NCBI GenBank assembly: GCA_021793135.1
Contig: JAJYTI010000104.1
Span: 1-7,746 of the forward strand
Direction of reading: 5' to 3'
From: Bacteroidota bacterium
GTDB lineage: Bacteria > Bacteroidota > Bacteroidia > Flavobacteriales > Flavobacteriaceae
DNA length: 7,746 nucleotides
Shown: piece by piece, positions 1-6,827 of the stretch
Layout: each line of letters starts with the position of its first letter
Position numbering within the stretch: position 1 is the first letter of the stretch
Translations under genes and position numbers: made by a program
The notes under the pieces: model-generated
Database searches by the model: none
The model's input: the letters and a program-made list of their open reading frames with translations, nothing else
Told to the model about the DNA's origin: nothing

Positions 1-1002
1 TAATGGGGTTTTTAAATCGTGACTTACAGTAGAAAGTAATTGTTCTCTACTTTTCGCTAATGAATCGGAGTATTGTTTTGCTTCTTGTAGATTTTTCTTA
101 AATCTTTCGGCTTTAAAGAAATCGGTTACCGTGAGATAAATAAAAAATAGAATTACTATTAAAGCAACAATACCAGAAATATTAAGGGTGCGGAGTGTTC
201 TTTTGTAAGTTGCTTCTCTTTTTCCTTCATTTTCTAATCGTAATCTAGTAGCCTCTGCATCGAAAGCTCTAATAAGTTTCCGAAGTTGACTTGATAAATT
301 AAGTTCTGTATTAATCAGTTCATTTTCCTTCTGTTCTAGCTGTTCTCTTGCTCTAGAGGTTTCCTTTTTTGTTTGCGAAACAATATACCTAATCGCTTCT
401 AGAGTGGTTTGAACTACATCGGTAGAAACATGTGTGTCCTGTTCATTCGTGTCGTTTAAGAAATCGATATAAGCCATATACGATTGCCGCTCTTCTTTAC
501 TTAGCTTAGAAGGATCTTTTACAAAGTTTTCTAAGGTAATTTTACCCATAGAAATCTCAAGGTTCTTAAATTCTTCGAGTATATCGTCTAAGGAAGTGTC
601 TTGACTATATGTTGTTTTTAAAAATCGTAATTGTTCTATAGTATTGTTTTTCCCCTCGACTAATGTTTTTACACTATCTAGCTGAATTCGTTGTTGGATG
701 TTTTGTGTGTGTTGCTTTAGCTGATTGATTTGTCCAAATAAAGAATCAGCTTTGGTTTTATATAAATCATAATCCGCATCATCGAAAGTCAATAATGCAA
801 TTCTAGAATAGCTATCTACCTCATACACATAATTAATCAAGGTTCCTGCTTCGATAAATCGTAACTGATTTTCTTCACTGTTTTCTTGATTTAGATTTTT
901 AAACTCCATGAATAAAATATAAGAGATACCCACACCTAAAATGCTGATAACTACATAACTTATAATTATTTTGAAGGGGAATTTATTTCTCGACTTTTTC
1001 AT
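1..1002 (-). CDS. Sensor histidine kinase, N-terminal part (truncated by window edge)
   Basis: This frame is open from an ATG at 1002-1000 to the window edge: 334 codons with no stop. Predicted layout: short basic N-terminus; membrane helix about residues 9-31; a hydrophilic, helix-rich periplasmic domain about 34-265 with a charged, coiled-coil-like end (about 207-265); a second membrane helix about 273-292; a short linker; then the HisKA H-box STVSHDLKTPL (324-334), with His328 the predicted autophosphorylation site. The ATP-binding domain and any receiver or Hpt domain lie outside the window, so a classical or a hybrid kinase are both possible. The periplasmic region matches no sensor family I can name; its two-helix framing recalls four-helix-bundle (CHASE3-like) sensors, but that is a guess. 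It is transcribed divergently from the thiamine receptor. No strong TAnnTTTG match lies upstream on this strand. The kinase assignment is firm; the stimulus is unknown. Confidence 0.93.
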   Translation of the reverse strand, partial: MKKSRNKFPFKIIISYVVISILGVGISYILFMEFKNLNQENSEENQLRFIEAGTLINYVYEVDSYSRIALLTFDDADYDLYKTKADSLFGQINQLKQHTQNIQQRIQLDSVKTLVEGKNNTIEQLRFLKTTYSQDTSLDDILEEFKNLEISMGKITLENFVKDPSKLSKEERQSYMAYIDFLNDTNEQDTHVSTDVVQTTLEAIRYIVSQTKKETSRAREQLEQKENELINTELNLSSQLRKLIRAFDAEATRLRLENEGKREATYKRTLRTLNISGIVALIVILFFIYLTVTDFFKAERFKKNLQEAKQYSDSLAKSREQLLSTVSHDLKTPL

Positions 1003-1121
1003 GAAAACAATGATATAAAACTATCGGTTTGCAAGCGAAAGTTACATAACAAAATCAATTTATATCTATCAAATGTTAGCATTTATTATCAAATAATAAA
1101 ATGACATAACTATAAATAGGA

Positions 1122-1152
1122 TTGGCGTGCATCATTTTATTGCATATGTTTG
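1122..1152 (+). promoter_or_regulatory. Bacteroidota-type promoter for the TPP riboswitch and receptor transcript
   Basis: TATGTTTG at 1145-1152 matches the Bacteroidota -7 consensus TAnnTTTG. A TTG at 1122-1124 lies 20 nt upstream, a suitable spacing for the -33 element. Transcription would start near 1158, about 10 nt before the aptamer begins, so the leader would open almost directly into the riboswitch. No TAnnTTTG match occurs between the riboswitch terminator and the receptor start, which supports this as the only promoter of that gene. Assigned from consensus only. Confidence 0.65.
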
Positions 1153-1166
1153 TAAACATTCTCAAC

Positions 1167-1248
1167 AAAGGGGTGCTCCTGGCTATTGCCGAGGGCTGAG
1201 ATGATACCCAATGAACCTGAGCAGGTAATGCTGCTAAGGGAAATACAG
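1167..1248 (+). promoter_or_regulatory. TPP (thiamine pyrophosphate) riboswitch aptamer, THI box
   Basis: The conserved parts of the THI-box aptamer occur in order. P2 is GGGGT (1170-1174) pairing with ACCC (1206-1209). P3 is CTC (1176-1178) with GAG (1191-1193), plus an inner GGC/GCC pairing. The invariant CTGAGA, which binds the pyrimidine half of TPP, is at 1196-1201. AACCTGA follows at 1214-1220. P5 is GCAG (1221-1224) with CTGC (1231-1234) around GTAATG. The closing TAAGGGAA is at 1235-1242. Pyrophosphate-sensing and pyrimidine-sensing arms are therefore both present and the aptamer should be functional. P1 is not obvious as a long helix and may be short. It sits upstream of a TonB-dependent receptor, a known location for this riboswitch in Bacteroidota, and an intrinsic terminator follows, implying transcriptional OFF control by TPP. 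Confidence 0.95.
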
Positions 1249-1273
1249 AAATCATAAAGTATATTTATGATTT
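1249..1273 (+). promoter_or_regulatory. Perfect 10-bp hairpin between aptamer and terminator
   Basis: AAATCATAAA (1249-1258) and TTTATGATTT (1264-1273) form a perfect inverted repeat around a 5-nt loop. It starts 7 nt after the conserved GGGAA of the aptamer and ends 14 nt before the terminator stem. It is AT-rich and lacks a GC clamp or long T-run, so it is unlikely to terminate by itself. It may be a spacer helix of the expression platform, bringing the aptamer's 3' strand close to the terminator arm. The helix is seen; the role is inferred. Confidence 0.6.
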
Positions 1274-1287
1274 TGGGATAATACGTC

Positions 1288-1323
1288 ACCCTTTTAGATT
1301 ACTAGTGTCTAAAGGGTTTTTTT
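1288..1323 (+). terminator. Intrinsic terminator of the TPP riboswitch expression platform
   Basis: The stem pairs ACCCTTT (1288-1294) plus AGA (1296-1298) with TCT (1308-1310) plus AAAGGGT (1311-1317), with a single bulged T at 1295 and a 9-nt loop. A run of seven T residues follows at 1317-1323. It lies 45 nt after the aptamer and 80 nt before the receptor start, so termination here would prevent receptor expression. The 5' arm can also pair with aptamer sequence, either CTAAGGG (1234-1240) or AAAGGGGTG (1167-1175), giving a plausible antiterminator when TPP is absent. Confidence 0.88.
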
Positions 1324-1403
1324 ATGCGTATTATTTGGCTTTTATTAATATTTTGAACAATAGAATAATAGCCCCTTTTTATTCGTACTAAATTTTATTA
1401 CGA

Positions 1404-3791
1404 ATGAAAAAATATTTTCTTTTCAACATTCTTTTCTTTACAGTGCACGCCTTATTTGCGCAGCTTCATACTGTTTCTGGAAAGATCACCGACGAACAAA
1501 ACAAACCAATTATTGGAGCATCGGTAGTAGTACAAGACCAAAACAAAGGAACGAGTACAGATTTTAATGGAGATTATGAGTTGCTACTACCCGAAGGTAA
1601 TTACATTCTGGAGTTCATCGGTTTAGGTTATGAATCTTTTGTAAAAAGCATTAATCTAGACGCTGATACAATATTAGATGTGACCTTGCCAACTTCCAAC
1701 CAAACTTTAGAAGAGGTGTTGGTACGTGGTGTACGTGTAGATGCCGATTCGCCAATTACGCATAGTAATATGGATGAAGAAGAATTATCTAAAAGAAATC
1801 TTGGTCAAGATTTACCTATTATGATGAATTTTCTTCCATCGGTAGTAACCACCACAGATGCTGGTGCAGGAGTAGGATATACTGGGATTAGAGTGCGAGG
1901 AAGTGACGCTACTCGAATCAATGTTACCTTAAACGGTATTCCGTATAACGATGCAGAAAGTCAGGGTACTTTTTGGGTAAATATGCCAGATTTTACTTCG
2001 TCGGTAGAAGATTTACAATTACAACGTGGTGTGGGGACTTCTACAAATGGTTCTGGAGCATTTGGTGCAAGTATTAATCTACAAACCGATGCGATTGCAA
2101 CCGATCCTTATGCTTCTGTAGCTAACTCTTTCGGGTCGTTTAATACTTGGAAGCATACTGCTAAATTTAGCACAGGTCTTATAGACGATCGATTTGAAAT
2201 GGCAGGTAGATTGTCCAAAATAAAATCGGATGGCTATATAGATCGTGCATTTACCGACTTGACTTCTTATTATTTGCACGGCGCTTATATTACCGATAAA
2301 ACGCTGGTCAAAGCGATAATGTTTGGAGGAGATCAACAAACCTATCAGGCGTGGAATGGCGTTGATGCAGAAACAATGGAAAATGATAGAACTTTTAATA
2401 GCGCAGGAATGTATTTTGATGCCAATGGAAATATTAAGTTTTACAAAGATGAAACAGATAATTACAAGCAAGACCACTATCAATTACATTGGAACCAGCG
2501 TATAAATCATATTTGGAGTACTAACCTATCATTAAATTACACTAAAGGCCTAGGATATTTCGAACAATATCGACAAGACGATGACTTCGCAACTTATGGA
2601 ATGGAACCGTATGAGGTGAATGGAGAGTGGATAGACAAAACAGATTTAATTCGTAGACGCTGGTTAGATAACGATTACTATGTGCTAAGTGCAAATGTAA
2701 ATTATAAAGAAGGAGATTGGGATATTATGGCCGGTGGGTTTTATAGTAATTATACTGGAGATCATTACGGTGAGGTAATTTGGGCAGAACATGCACTTGG
2801 TACAGAGAAAGGGGAGCGTTATTATTTTAGTGATGCAACTAAAACAGAAGTCTCTGTTTTTGCAAAAGCAAATTATGCAATTAGTGAAAAATGGAAAGCC
2901 TTTGCGGATGTTCAAGGACGTTTTATTAGCTATAGAACGCAAGGTTTGTCTTCTAGCATTGTTGAATTAGATATCGATAAAGATTTTTCGTTTTTTAATC
3001 CGAAAGCAGGATTATCTTATCAACTTTCCGATGCAAATCAGTTCTATGTTTCCTATGCAAAAGCACATCGCGAGCCAAATAGACAAGATTTCGAGGAAGA
3101 TATAGAAACAGCCGAAGCACTAGACGATTGGGAGCTAGGATGGCGTTATAGTACAGAAAAGTTTAAGTTAAGTTCTAACGTATATTATATGTATTATAGA
3201 AATCAATTAGTGCTGACAGGAGAGTTAGATGATGTAGGAAGACCTATTCGTACCAATAGTGGAAAGAGTTATAGAACAGGAGTAGAGCTAGATGCAGAAT
3301 TAATGATACATCCTAAATTAACGTGGTTTGCAAATACTACTTTAAGTATTAATAAGAACAAAGATTTCGTTACAAATTGGGATGGTGAATTAATGAATTT
3401 TGGTGATACGGAACTTTCTTTTTCACCTTCGGTAATTGCTAGTAGCATGTTCCTATATCAGCCTATTTCTAACCTACAATTAGGCTTTTTGTCTAAATAC
3501 GTTGGAGAGCAGTATATGGGAAATACACAAACCAAAATTTCTAAACTTGATGCATATTTTGTAAATGATATTCAAGTCCATTATCAATGGAAGCCTAATT
3601 ATTTTGCTAAAAGTATCACTTTTAGTGCGTTGATAAACAATGTGTTCAACGAGAAGTATGCGTCTAATGGATTTTATTATACCTATGATGATGATTATTC
3701 CACACCAGGTATTATAGAAACGCAAGAAGGAACAGGATATTACCCACAAGCAGGAACTAACTTTCTACTAGGAATAAACATTTTGTTCTAA
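1404..3791 (+). CDS. TonB-dependent outer-membrane receptor, predicted thiamine/TPP transporter
   Basis: This 795-residue protein has a complete TonB-dependent receptor layout. A signal peptide covers residues 1-19, with cleavage probably after the Ala of LFAQ. A carboxypeptidase-regulatory-like beta domain follows at about 22-98 (VSGKITD at 24-30, NGDYEL at 55-60). A TonB-box-like segment LEEVLVRG is at about 102-109. The plug domain is about 112-228, with IRVRGSDATR (162-171), LNGIPYNDAE (176-185) and the closing QRGVGTSTNGSGAFGASINL (207-226). A roughly 565-residue beta-barrel ends in the terminal Phe of GINILF, typical of BAM-inserted porins. It should import its ligand across the outer membrane using TonB/ExbBD energy. 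Substrate is inferred from the upstream TPP riboswitch, matching the riboswitch-controlled thiamine receptors described in Bacteroidota; sequence alone would not reveal it. No inner-membrane PnuT-type transporter or thiamine kinase gene is adjacent. The ATG is preceded by AT-rich DNA without a Shine-Dalgarno motif, and the signal peptide supports this start. Confidence 0.93.
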   Translation: MKKYFLFNILFFTVHALFAQLHTVSGKITDEQNKPIIGASVVVQDQNKGTSTDFNGDYELLLPEGNYILEFIGLGYESFVKSINLDADTILDVTLPTSNQTLEEVLVRGVRVDADSPITHSNMDEEELSKRNLGQDLPIMMNFLPSVVTTTDAGAGVGYTGIRVRGSDATRINVTLNGIPYNDAESQGTFWVNMPDFTSSVEDLQLQRGVGTSTNGSGAFGASINLQTDAIATDPYASVANSFGSFNTWKHTAKFSTGLIDDRFEMAGRLSKIKSDGYIDRAFTDLTSYYLHGAYITDKTLVKAIMFGGDQQTYQAWNGVDAETMENDRTFNSAGMYFDANGNIKFYKDETDNYKQDHYQLHWNQRINHIWSTNLSLNYTKGLGYFEQYRQDDDFATYGMEPYEVNGEWIDKTDLIRRRWLDNDYYVLSANVNYKEGDWDIMAGGFYSNYTGDHYGEVIWAEHALGTEKGERYYFSDATKTEVSVFAKANYAISEKWKAFADVQGRFISYRTQGLSSSIVELDIDKDFSFFNPKAGLSYQLSDANQFYVSYAKAHREPNRQDFEEDIETAEALDDWELGWRYSTEKFKLSSNVYYMYYRNQLVLTGELDDVGRPIRTNSGKSYRTGVELDAELMIHPKLTWFANTTLSINKNKDFVTNWDGELMNFGDTELSFSPSVIASSMFLYQPISNLQLGFLSKYVGEQYMGNTQTKISKLDAYFVNDIQVHYQWKPNYFAKSITFSALINNVFNEKYASNGFYYTYDDDYSTPGIIETQEGTGYYPQAGTNFLLGINILF

Positions 3792-3817
3792 ATAAATATA
3801 ATATAATCAAGAATGCA

Positions 3818-3850
3818 AAAACCTTGTCAGTACTATATTGGCAAGGTTTT
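3818..3850. terminator. Bidirectional intrinsic terminator between convergent genes
   Basis: AAAACCTTG (3818-3826) pairs perfectly with CAAGGTTTT (3842-3850). The helix can extend inward through a T-G wobble, C-G and A-T pair (3827-3829 with 3839-3841). Flanking A and T tracts give each strand a U-run, so it can end both the receptor transcript (stop codon 26 nt upstream) and the convergent lipoprotein transcript (stop codon 1 nt away). Confidence 0.85.
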
Positions 3851-3851
3851 G

Positions 3852-4283
3852 TTAGTTATAAACTCTAATGACATTGCCTTCTCTTTTTGCTCTATATTGT
3901 ATCATAGGGTATTTTTCATTTGCAGTTTCGTGTTGTCCAGTAACTAAGTTGTAACTATTATCATCTTCCGGACAAGGACAAGATGCCGATACACCATTAA
4001 CTATCATTGTAGAACATTCGTTAGGTATATGATTGGGGTCACTTAGTTCATGAGCAATATACATGTCAGTATTTAAACAGTACACTACTATTCCTTTTAT
4101 TCCTTGATGGTGTATAGTCACACTATTACCTGGAAACTTTAAGCTATTGAATTCAGGTAGGGTTAAGTTTAATGTAAGATTTACTGTATGTGGAATAAGA
4201 TATGGGTTGTTGTAATTTCTGGTGTCGTCACTACTACATGAAATAATCAATAATAAAAGCAAAGAAAGAATTGCGTAGCGCAT
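3852..4283 (-). CDS. Small lipoprotein with Rieske-like fold and degenerate cluster ligands
   Basis: This 143-residue protein starts with a lipoprotein signal: MRY, a Leu/Ile-rich helix, and the lipobox IISC with Cys16 as the lipidated residue. SSDD follows, with acidic residues close behind the Cys as often seen in exported Bacteroidota lipoproteins. The mature part resembles Rieske-type ferredoxin domains: a central beta-rich stretch GIKGIVVYCL (61-70), then a C-terminal CPCPEDDNSYNLVTG (102-116) in place of the usual CPCHGS...F...TG, and a tail with PMIQY...GNVIRVYN. The ligands are altered. The first Cys-x-His pair is replaced by SDPNH (81-85), and the second-site His is Pro105. Cys90, Cys102, Cys104 and His85 remain, so an ordinary [2Fe-2S] Rieske cluster looks unlikely. 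The family relation is my reading of the motif pattern, not a database match. Function is unknown. It sits alone, convergent with the thiamine receptor; nothing links the two functionally. Confidence 0.8.
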   Translation of the reverse strand: MRYAILSLLLLLIISCSSDDTRNYNNPYLIPHTVNLTLNLTLPEFNSLKFPGNSVTIHHQGIKGIVVYCLNTDMYIAHELSDPNHIPNECSTMIVNGVSASCPCPEDDNSYNLVTGQHETANEKYPMIQYRAKREGNVIRVYN

Positions 4284-4304
4284 AAGTTTATTATTTTATT
4301 GAAA

Positions 4305-4312
4305 CAAAAATA
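4305..4312 (-). promoter_or_regulatory. Candidate -7 promoter element of the lipoprotein gene
   Basis: On the minus strand this reads TATTTTTG, an exact TAnnTTTG match. It lies 21 nt upstream of the lipoprotein ATG, which would leave a leader of about 15 nt. No TTG is found at the expected -33 distance, so the element is supported only by its -7 part and position. Confidence 0.4.
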
Positions 4313-4468
4313 GCGATTCGTAATCAATCTTTCTATAAACCTATTCCACCTTAACTATTTAAAGTTTACAATGTAAAAACACATTAGAGATTATTCTTTT
4401 TAAAATATTCTATGAGACCTGTAAAATAAGAGCTTATACAATCATATAATGTAAATAACTAAATGGGT

Positions 4469-4476
4469 TAAATTTG
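4469..4476 (+). promoter_or_regulatory. Candidate -7 promoter element of the acyl-CoA synthetase gene
   Basis: TAAATTTG matches TAnnTTTG exactly and lies 64 nt upstream of the ATG at 4541. A convincing -33 TTG is absent; only ATG at 4449-4451 lies at a plausible distance. The predicted start, around 4481-4483, coincides with the first bases of a hairpin described separately. Confidence 0.5.
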
Positions 4477-4480
4477 TCCG

Positions 4481-4503
4481 AAATAAGGAAAATGCTTATT
4501 TTT
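4481..4503 (+). promoter_or_regulatory. 5'-end hairpin with U-run in the acyl-CoA synthetase leader
   Basis: AAATAAG (4481-4487) pairs with CTTATTT (4495-4501) around a 7-nt loop, and five T residues follow the single A at 4498 (4499-4503). It begins 4 nt after the candidate -7 element, so it would form at the extreme 5' end of the mRNA. The helix has one G-C pair only and should be weak. It could stabilise the 5' end or act as a weak attenuator; it may also be chance in AT-rich DNA. Confidence 0.4.
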
Positions 4504-4540
4504 ATTAACATTTTAAAGGATAGAAGTAAAGCAAAATAAA

Positions 4541-6595
4541 ATGATAAATCCACAACTCATTACTCCTCGTAACATTATTATTGTTGGTGCATCAAATAAA
4601 GAAGAAAAACCAGGTGGAAAGGTATTAAGAAACCTAGTTGAAGGAGGATTTAAAGGAAATATTTATGCTCTAAATAAAAAAGAGGTTAATCTAGAAGGTA
4701 TAACCCATGTTACCGATGTAAAAGAGTTAGATGAGGTAGTCGATTTAGCGATTATTGCTATTCCTGCTGTACAAAGCATAGAAGTGATTCGCGAATTAAT
4801 TGACATAGGGACAAAAGCATTTATTATCTACTCAGCTGGATTCTCCGAAGCAGGTGAAGAAGGTATCCGATTAGAAAAAGAGTTAGTAGAAATGATAGAG
4901 GAATCAAACTCTAGTTTAATTGGTCCGAACTGTATTGGGATAATTAACGAAAGTTATAAAGGAGTCTTTACAGCACCGATTCCGAAATACGATCCAGAAG
5001 GATGCGAATTGATTTCTAGTTCTGGCGCAACAGCTGTATTCATTATGGAAGCAGCCATTCGAAATGGATTGCGTTTTTCGAATATTTATTCCATTGGAAA
5101 TGCAGCACATATAGGTGTAGAGGAGATATTAGAATATATGGACGTAACTTTCGATCCTGAAAAAAGCCCAAGAGTAAAGTTATTGTATTTGGAACATATT
5201 AAGCATCCGTTTAAATTTCTAAAACATGCCACTTCTCTTATTAAGAAAGGCTGCCGAATTGCTGCAATAAAGTCTGGTTATTCCGAAGCTGGTGGAAGAG
5301 CAGCTTTCTCTCATACGGGTGCTTTAGCCACTTCCGATTTAGTTATTCGTACTCTGTTTAAGAAATGTGGGATTGTATATTGTAGTAGTCGCGATGAATT
5401 AATTGCGGTAGCTAGTGTTTTTCAATCCAAACCTTTAAGTGGTAATAATATAGCGATAATTACGCATGCTGGTGGTTCGGCAGTAATGCTTACCGATGCA
5501 CTATCGTCTAATGGTATGAACGTACCACACCTAGAAGGAGAAGATACTAAAGAACTCTTAAAACATCTTCATCCAGGGTCATCGGTAGCCAATCCTATAG
5601 ATTTCTTGGCGACAGGTAATGCCGAACAACTTGGTAAAATTATTGATTTTTGTGATAAACATCCAGATATAGATGGGATGGTAGTAGTTTTTGGTAGTCC
5701 AGGGCTGTTTAATGTAAAAGATGTATACGAAGTTCTAGATAAGAAAATGCAAGTATGCAAACACCCGATTTATCCAGTATTACCATCGGTTATTAATGCT
5801 GAAGAAGAAATAAAAGAGTTTATGTCTAAAGGGAGAGTGCACTTCTCCGATGAGGTAACTTTAGGTAAGGCTTTGGCAAGAGTACAAAACACTTCTAAAA
5901 AGGACTTTTATAATGTAGAGTTGCCTTCTATGGATATAGTTGCTATCCGAGGTATAATAAATGCTGCGAAAGAAGGTCCTATGCGTCCAGATGAAGCTGT
6001 AGATTTGATGAAAGCGGCTGGAATATCTGTCGCAAACCAAGCCATATGTAGAAATGAATTACAATTAAATGAAGCGGTTAAGAAAATAGATTTTCCTTTA
6101 GTAATGAAGGTTATAGGTCCTGTTCATAAAACAGAAATCAATGGCGTTCGACTAAATATTCGTTCTAAAGAAGAGATGGTTAAAAGCTTTAAAGAATTAA
6201 TGGAAATCCCTTCAGCAAATGGAGTCTTGGTGCAAGAAATGATTAAAGGAGAAGAGTTATATGCAGGTTCGGTAAAACAAGGAGAATTTGGGCATTTGGT
6301 GTTCTGTGGTTTCGGAGGCATTTTTCTTGAACTACTTAATGATACTGCTCAAGCTTTGGCACCGTTTGAAGAGAATGAAGTTCGTGAAATGGTCCAATCT
6401 TTAAAAGGCTATCCTATTATTAAAGGATATAGAAACAGACCTGCTTTGGCCGAAGATAGGTTTATAGATACTATTATTAGATTAGGTGCATTAGTACATA
6501 TTTCACCAGAGATTGAAGAGTTGGATTTAAATCCATTGATGGCTACCGAAACTTCGATTACCACAGTAGATGTTCGTGTAATAATTGGTAGGTAA
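4541..6595 (+). CDS. ADP-forming acyl-CoA synthetase (acetate-CoA ligase family), fused alpha-beta
   Basis: This 684-residue protein belongs to the NDP-forming acyl-CoA synthetase superfamily, which interconverts acyl-CoA + ADP + phosphate and acid + CoA + ATP through a phosphohistidine relay. The order is alpha then beta. A CoA-binding Rossmann domain spans about 5-135 (NIIIVGASNK at 11-20, GPNCIGI at 128-134). The succinyl-CoA-ligase-like domains span about 150-450; SHTGALA (257-263) contains the predicted phosphorylated His258. The C-terminal ATP-grasp domain spans about 475-684, with HKTEINGV (529-536), whose His529 corresponds to the second relay His, the GFGGIFLELLND loop (590-601) and ELDLNPL (660-666). 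No GNAT acetyltransferase domain is attached, which argues against a Pat-type protein acetyltransferase. Length fits single-chain ACD enzymes (about 700 residues). The acid used (acetate, propionate, branched or aryl acids) cannot be read from the sequence. The gene stands alone, with its own promoter-like element and no Shine-Dalgarno sequence; MINPQLITPRNI is a normal N-terminus for the family. Confidence 0.93.
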   Translation: MINPQLITPRNIIIVGASNKEEKPGGKVLRNLVEGGFKGNIYALNKKEVNLEGITHVTDVKELDEVVDLAIIAIPAVQSIEVIRELIDIGTKAFIIYSAGFSEAGEEGIRLEKELVEMIEESNSSLIGPNCIGIINESYKGVFTAPIPKYDPEGCELISSSGATAVFIMEAAIRNGLRFSNIYSIGNAAHIGVEEILEYMDVTFDPEKSPRVKLLYLEHIKHPFKFLKHATSLIKKGCRIAAIKSGYSEAGGRAAFSHTGALATSDLVIRTLFKKCGIVYCSSRDELIAVASVFQSKPLSGNNIAIITHAGGSAVMLTDALSSNGMNVPHLEGEDTKELLKHLHPGSSVANPIDFLATGNAEQLGKIIDFCDKHPDIDGMVVVFGSPGLFNVKDVYEVLDKKMQVCKHPIYPVLPSVINAEEEIKEFMSKGRVHFSDEVTLGKALARVQNTSKKDFYNVELPSMDIVAIRGIINAAKEGPMRPDEAVDLMKAAGISVANQAICRNELQLNEAVKKIDFPLVMKVIGPVHKTEINGVRLNIRSKEEMVKSFKELMEIPSANGVLVQEMIKGEELYAGSVKQGEFGHLVFCGFGGIFLELLNDTAQALAPFEENEVREMVQSLKGYPIIKGYRNRPALAEDRFIDTIIRLGALVHISPEIEELDLNPLMATETSITTVDVRVIIGR

Positions 6596-6690
6596 ATACT
6601 AAATGAGTTATGATTTAATTATGTGAATTATAGTTATTGGGAATAATAGTTAAAAGTAGATGTCTCTGTTATTAATTTACAGAACTAGCT

Positions 6691-6698
6691 TATCTTTG
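6691..6698 (+). promoter_or_regulatory. Weak candidate promoter after the acyl-CoA synthetase gene
   Basis: TATCTTTG matches TAnnTTTG, but no TTG lies at the proper -33 spacing (CTG at 6666-6668 is 22 nt upstream). If active, transcription from near 6704 would run to the terminator at 6828-6860, giving a noncoding RNA of roughly 155 nt containing the two AT-rich hairpins. Confidence 0.25.
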
Positions 6699-6790
6699 CT
6701 TTTTTAAGTAAGAGATAGTATAGAAGATATAAATTCTATATCTTTAAGATAAATTACATTTTATCCTTTTTTAAAACGGATAGAACCTTA

Positions 6791-6820
6791 TTGATTAGAA
6801 ATAAATATTTTGTATATTTG
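6791..6820 (+). promoter_or_regulatory. Near-consensus promoter immediately upstream of a terminator
   Basis: TTG at 6791-6793, a 19-nt spacer, then TATATTTG at 6813-6820: both elements of the Bacteroidota promoter at normal spacing. The predicted start is near 6826-6828, where the terminator stem begins. Transcripts would be about 35 nt if terminated, or would read through into greA, 234 nt downstream. Confidence 0.5.
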
Positions 6821-6827
6821 ATATTCG

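Noticed and set aside
1037..1044. Minus-strand TAACTTTC as a promoter for the sensor kinase gene.
   Set aside because: It misses the final G of TAnnTTTG and has no TTG at proper spacing.
2079..2483. 134-codon open frame on the minus strand inside the receptor gene.
   Set aside because: It lies wholly within a well-supported receptor gene and encodes no recognisable domain; other antisense frames in the receptor, synthetase and greA genes were dismissed for the same reason.
4513..4519. AAAGGA-like sequence before the acyl-CoA synthetase start as a Shine-Dalgarno site.
   Set aside because: It is more than 20 nt from the ATG, too far for a normal ribosome-binding site, and Bacteroidota genes usually lack such sites.
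6762..6782. TATCC...GGATA hairpin with T/A inner stem as a terminator for the synthetase gene.
   Set aside because: No T-run follows the stem and the helix is short with a bulge; the 6828-6860 structure is a far better terminator.
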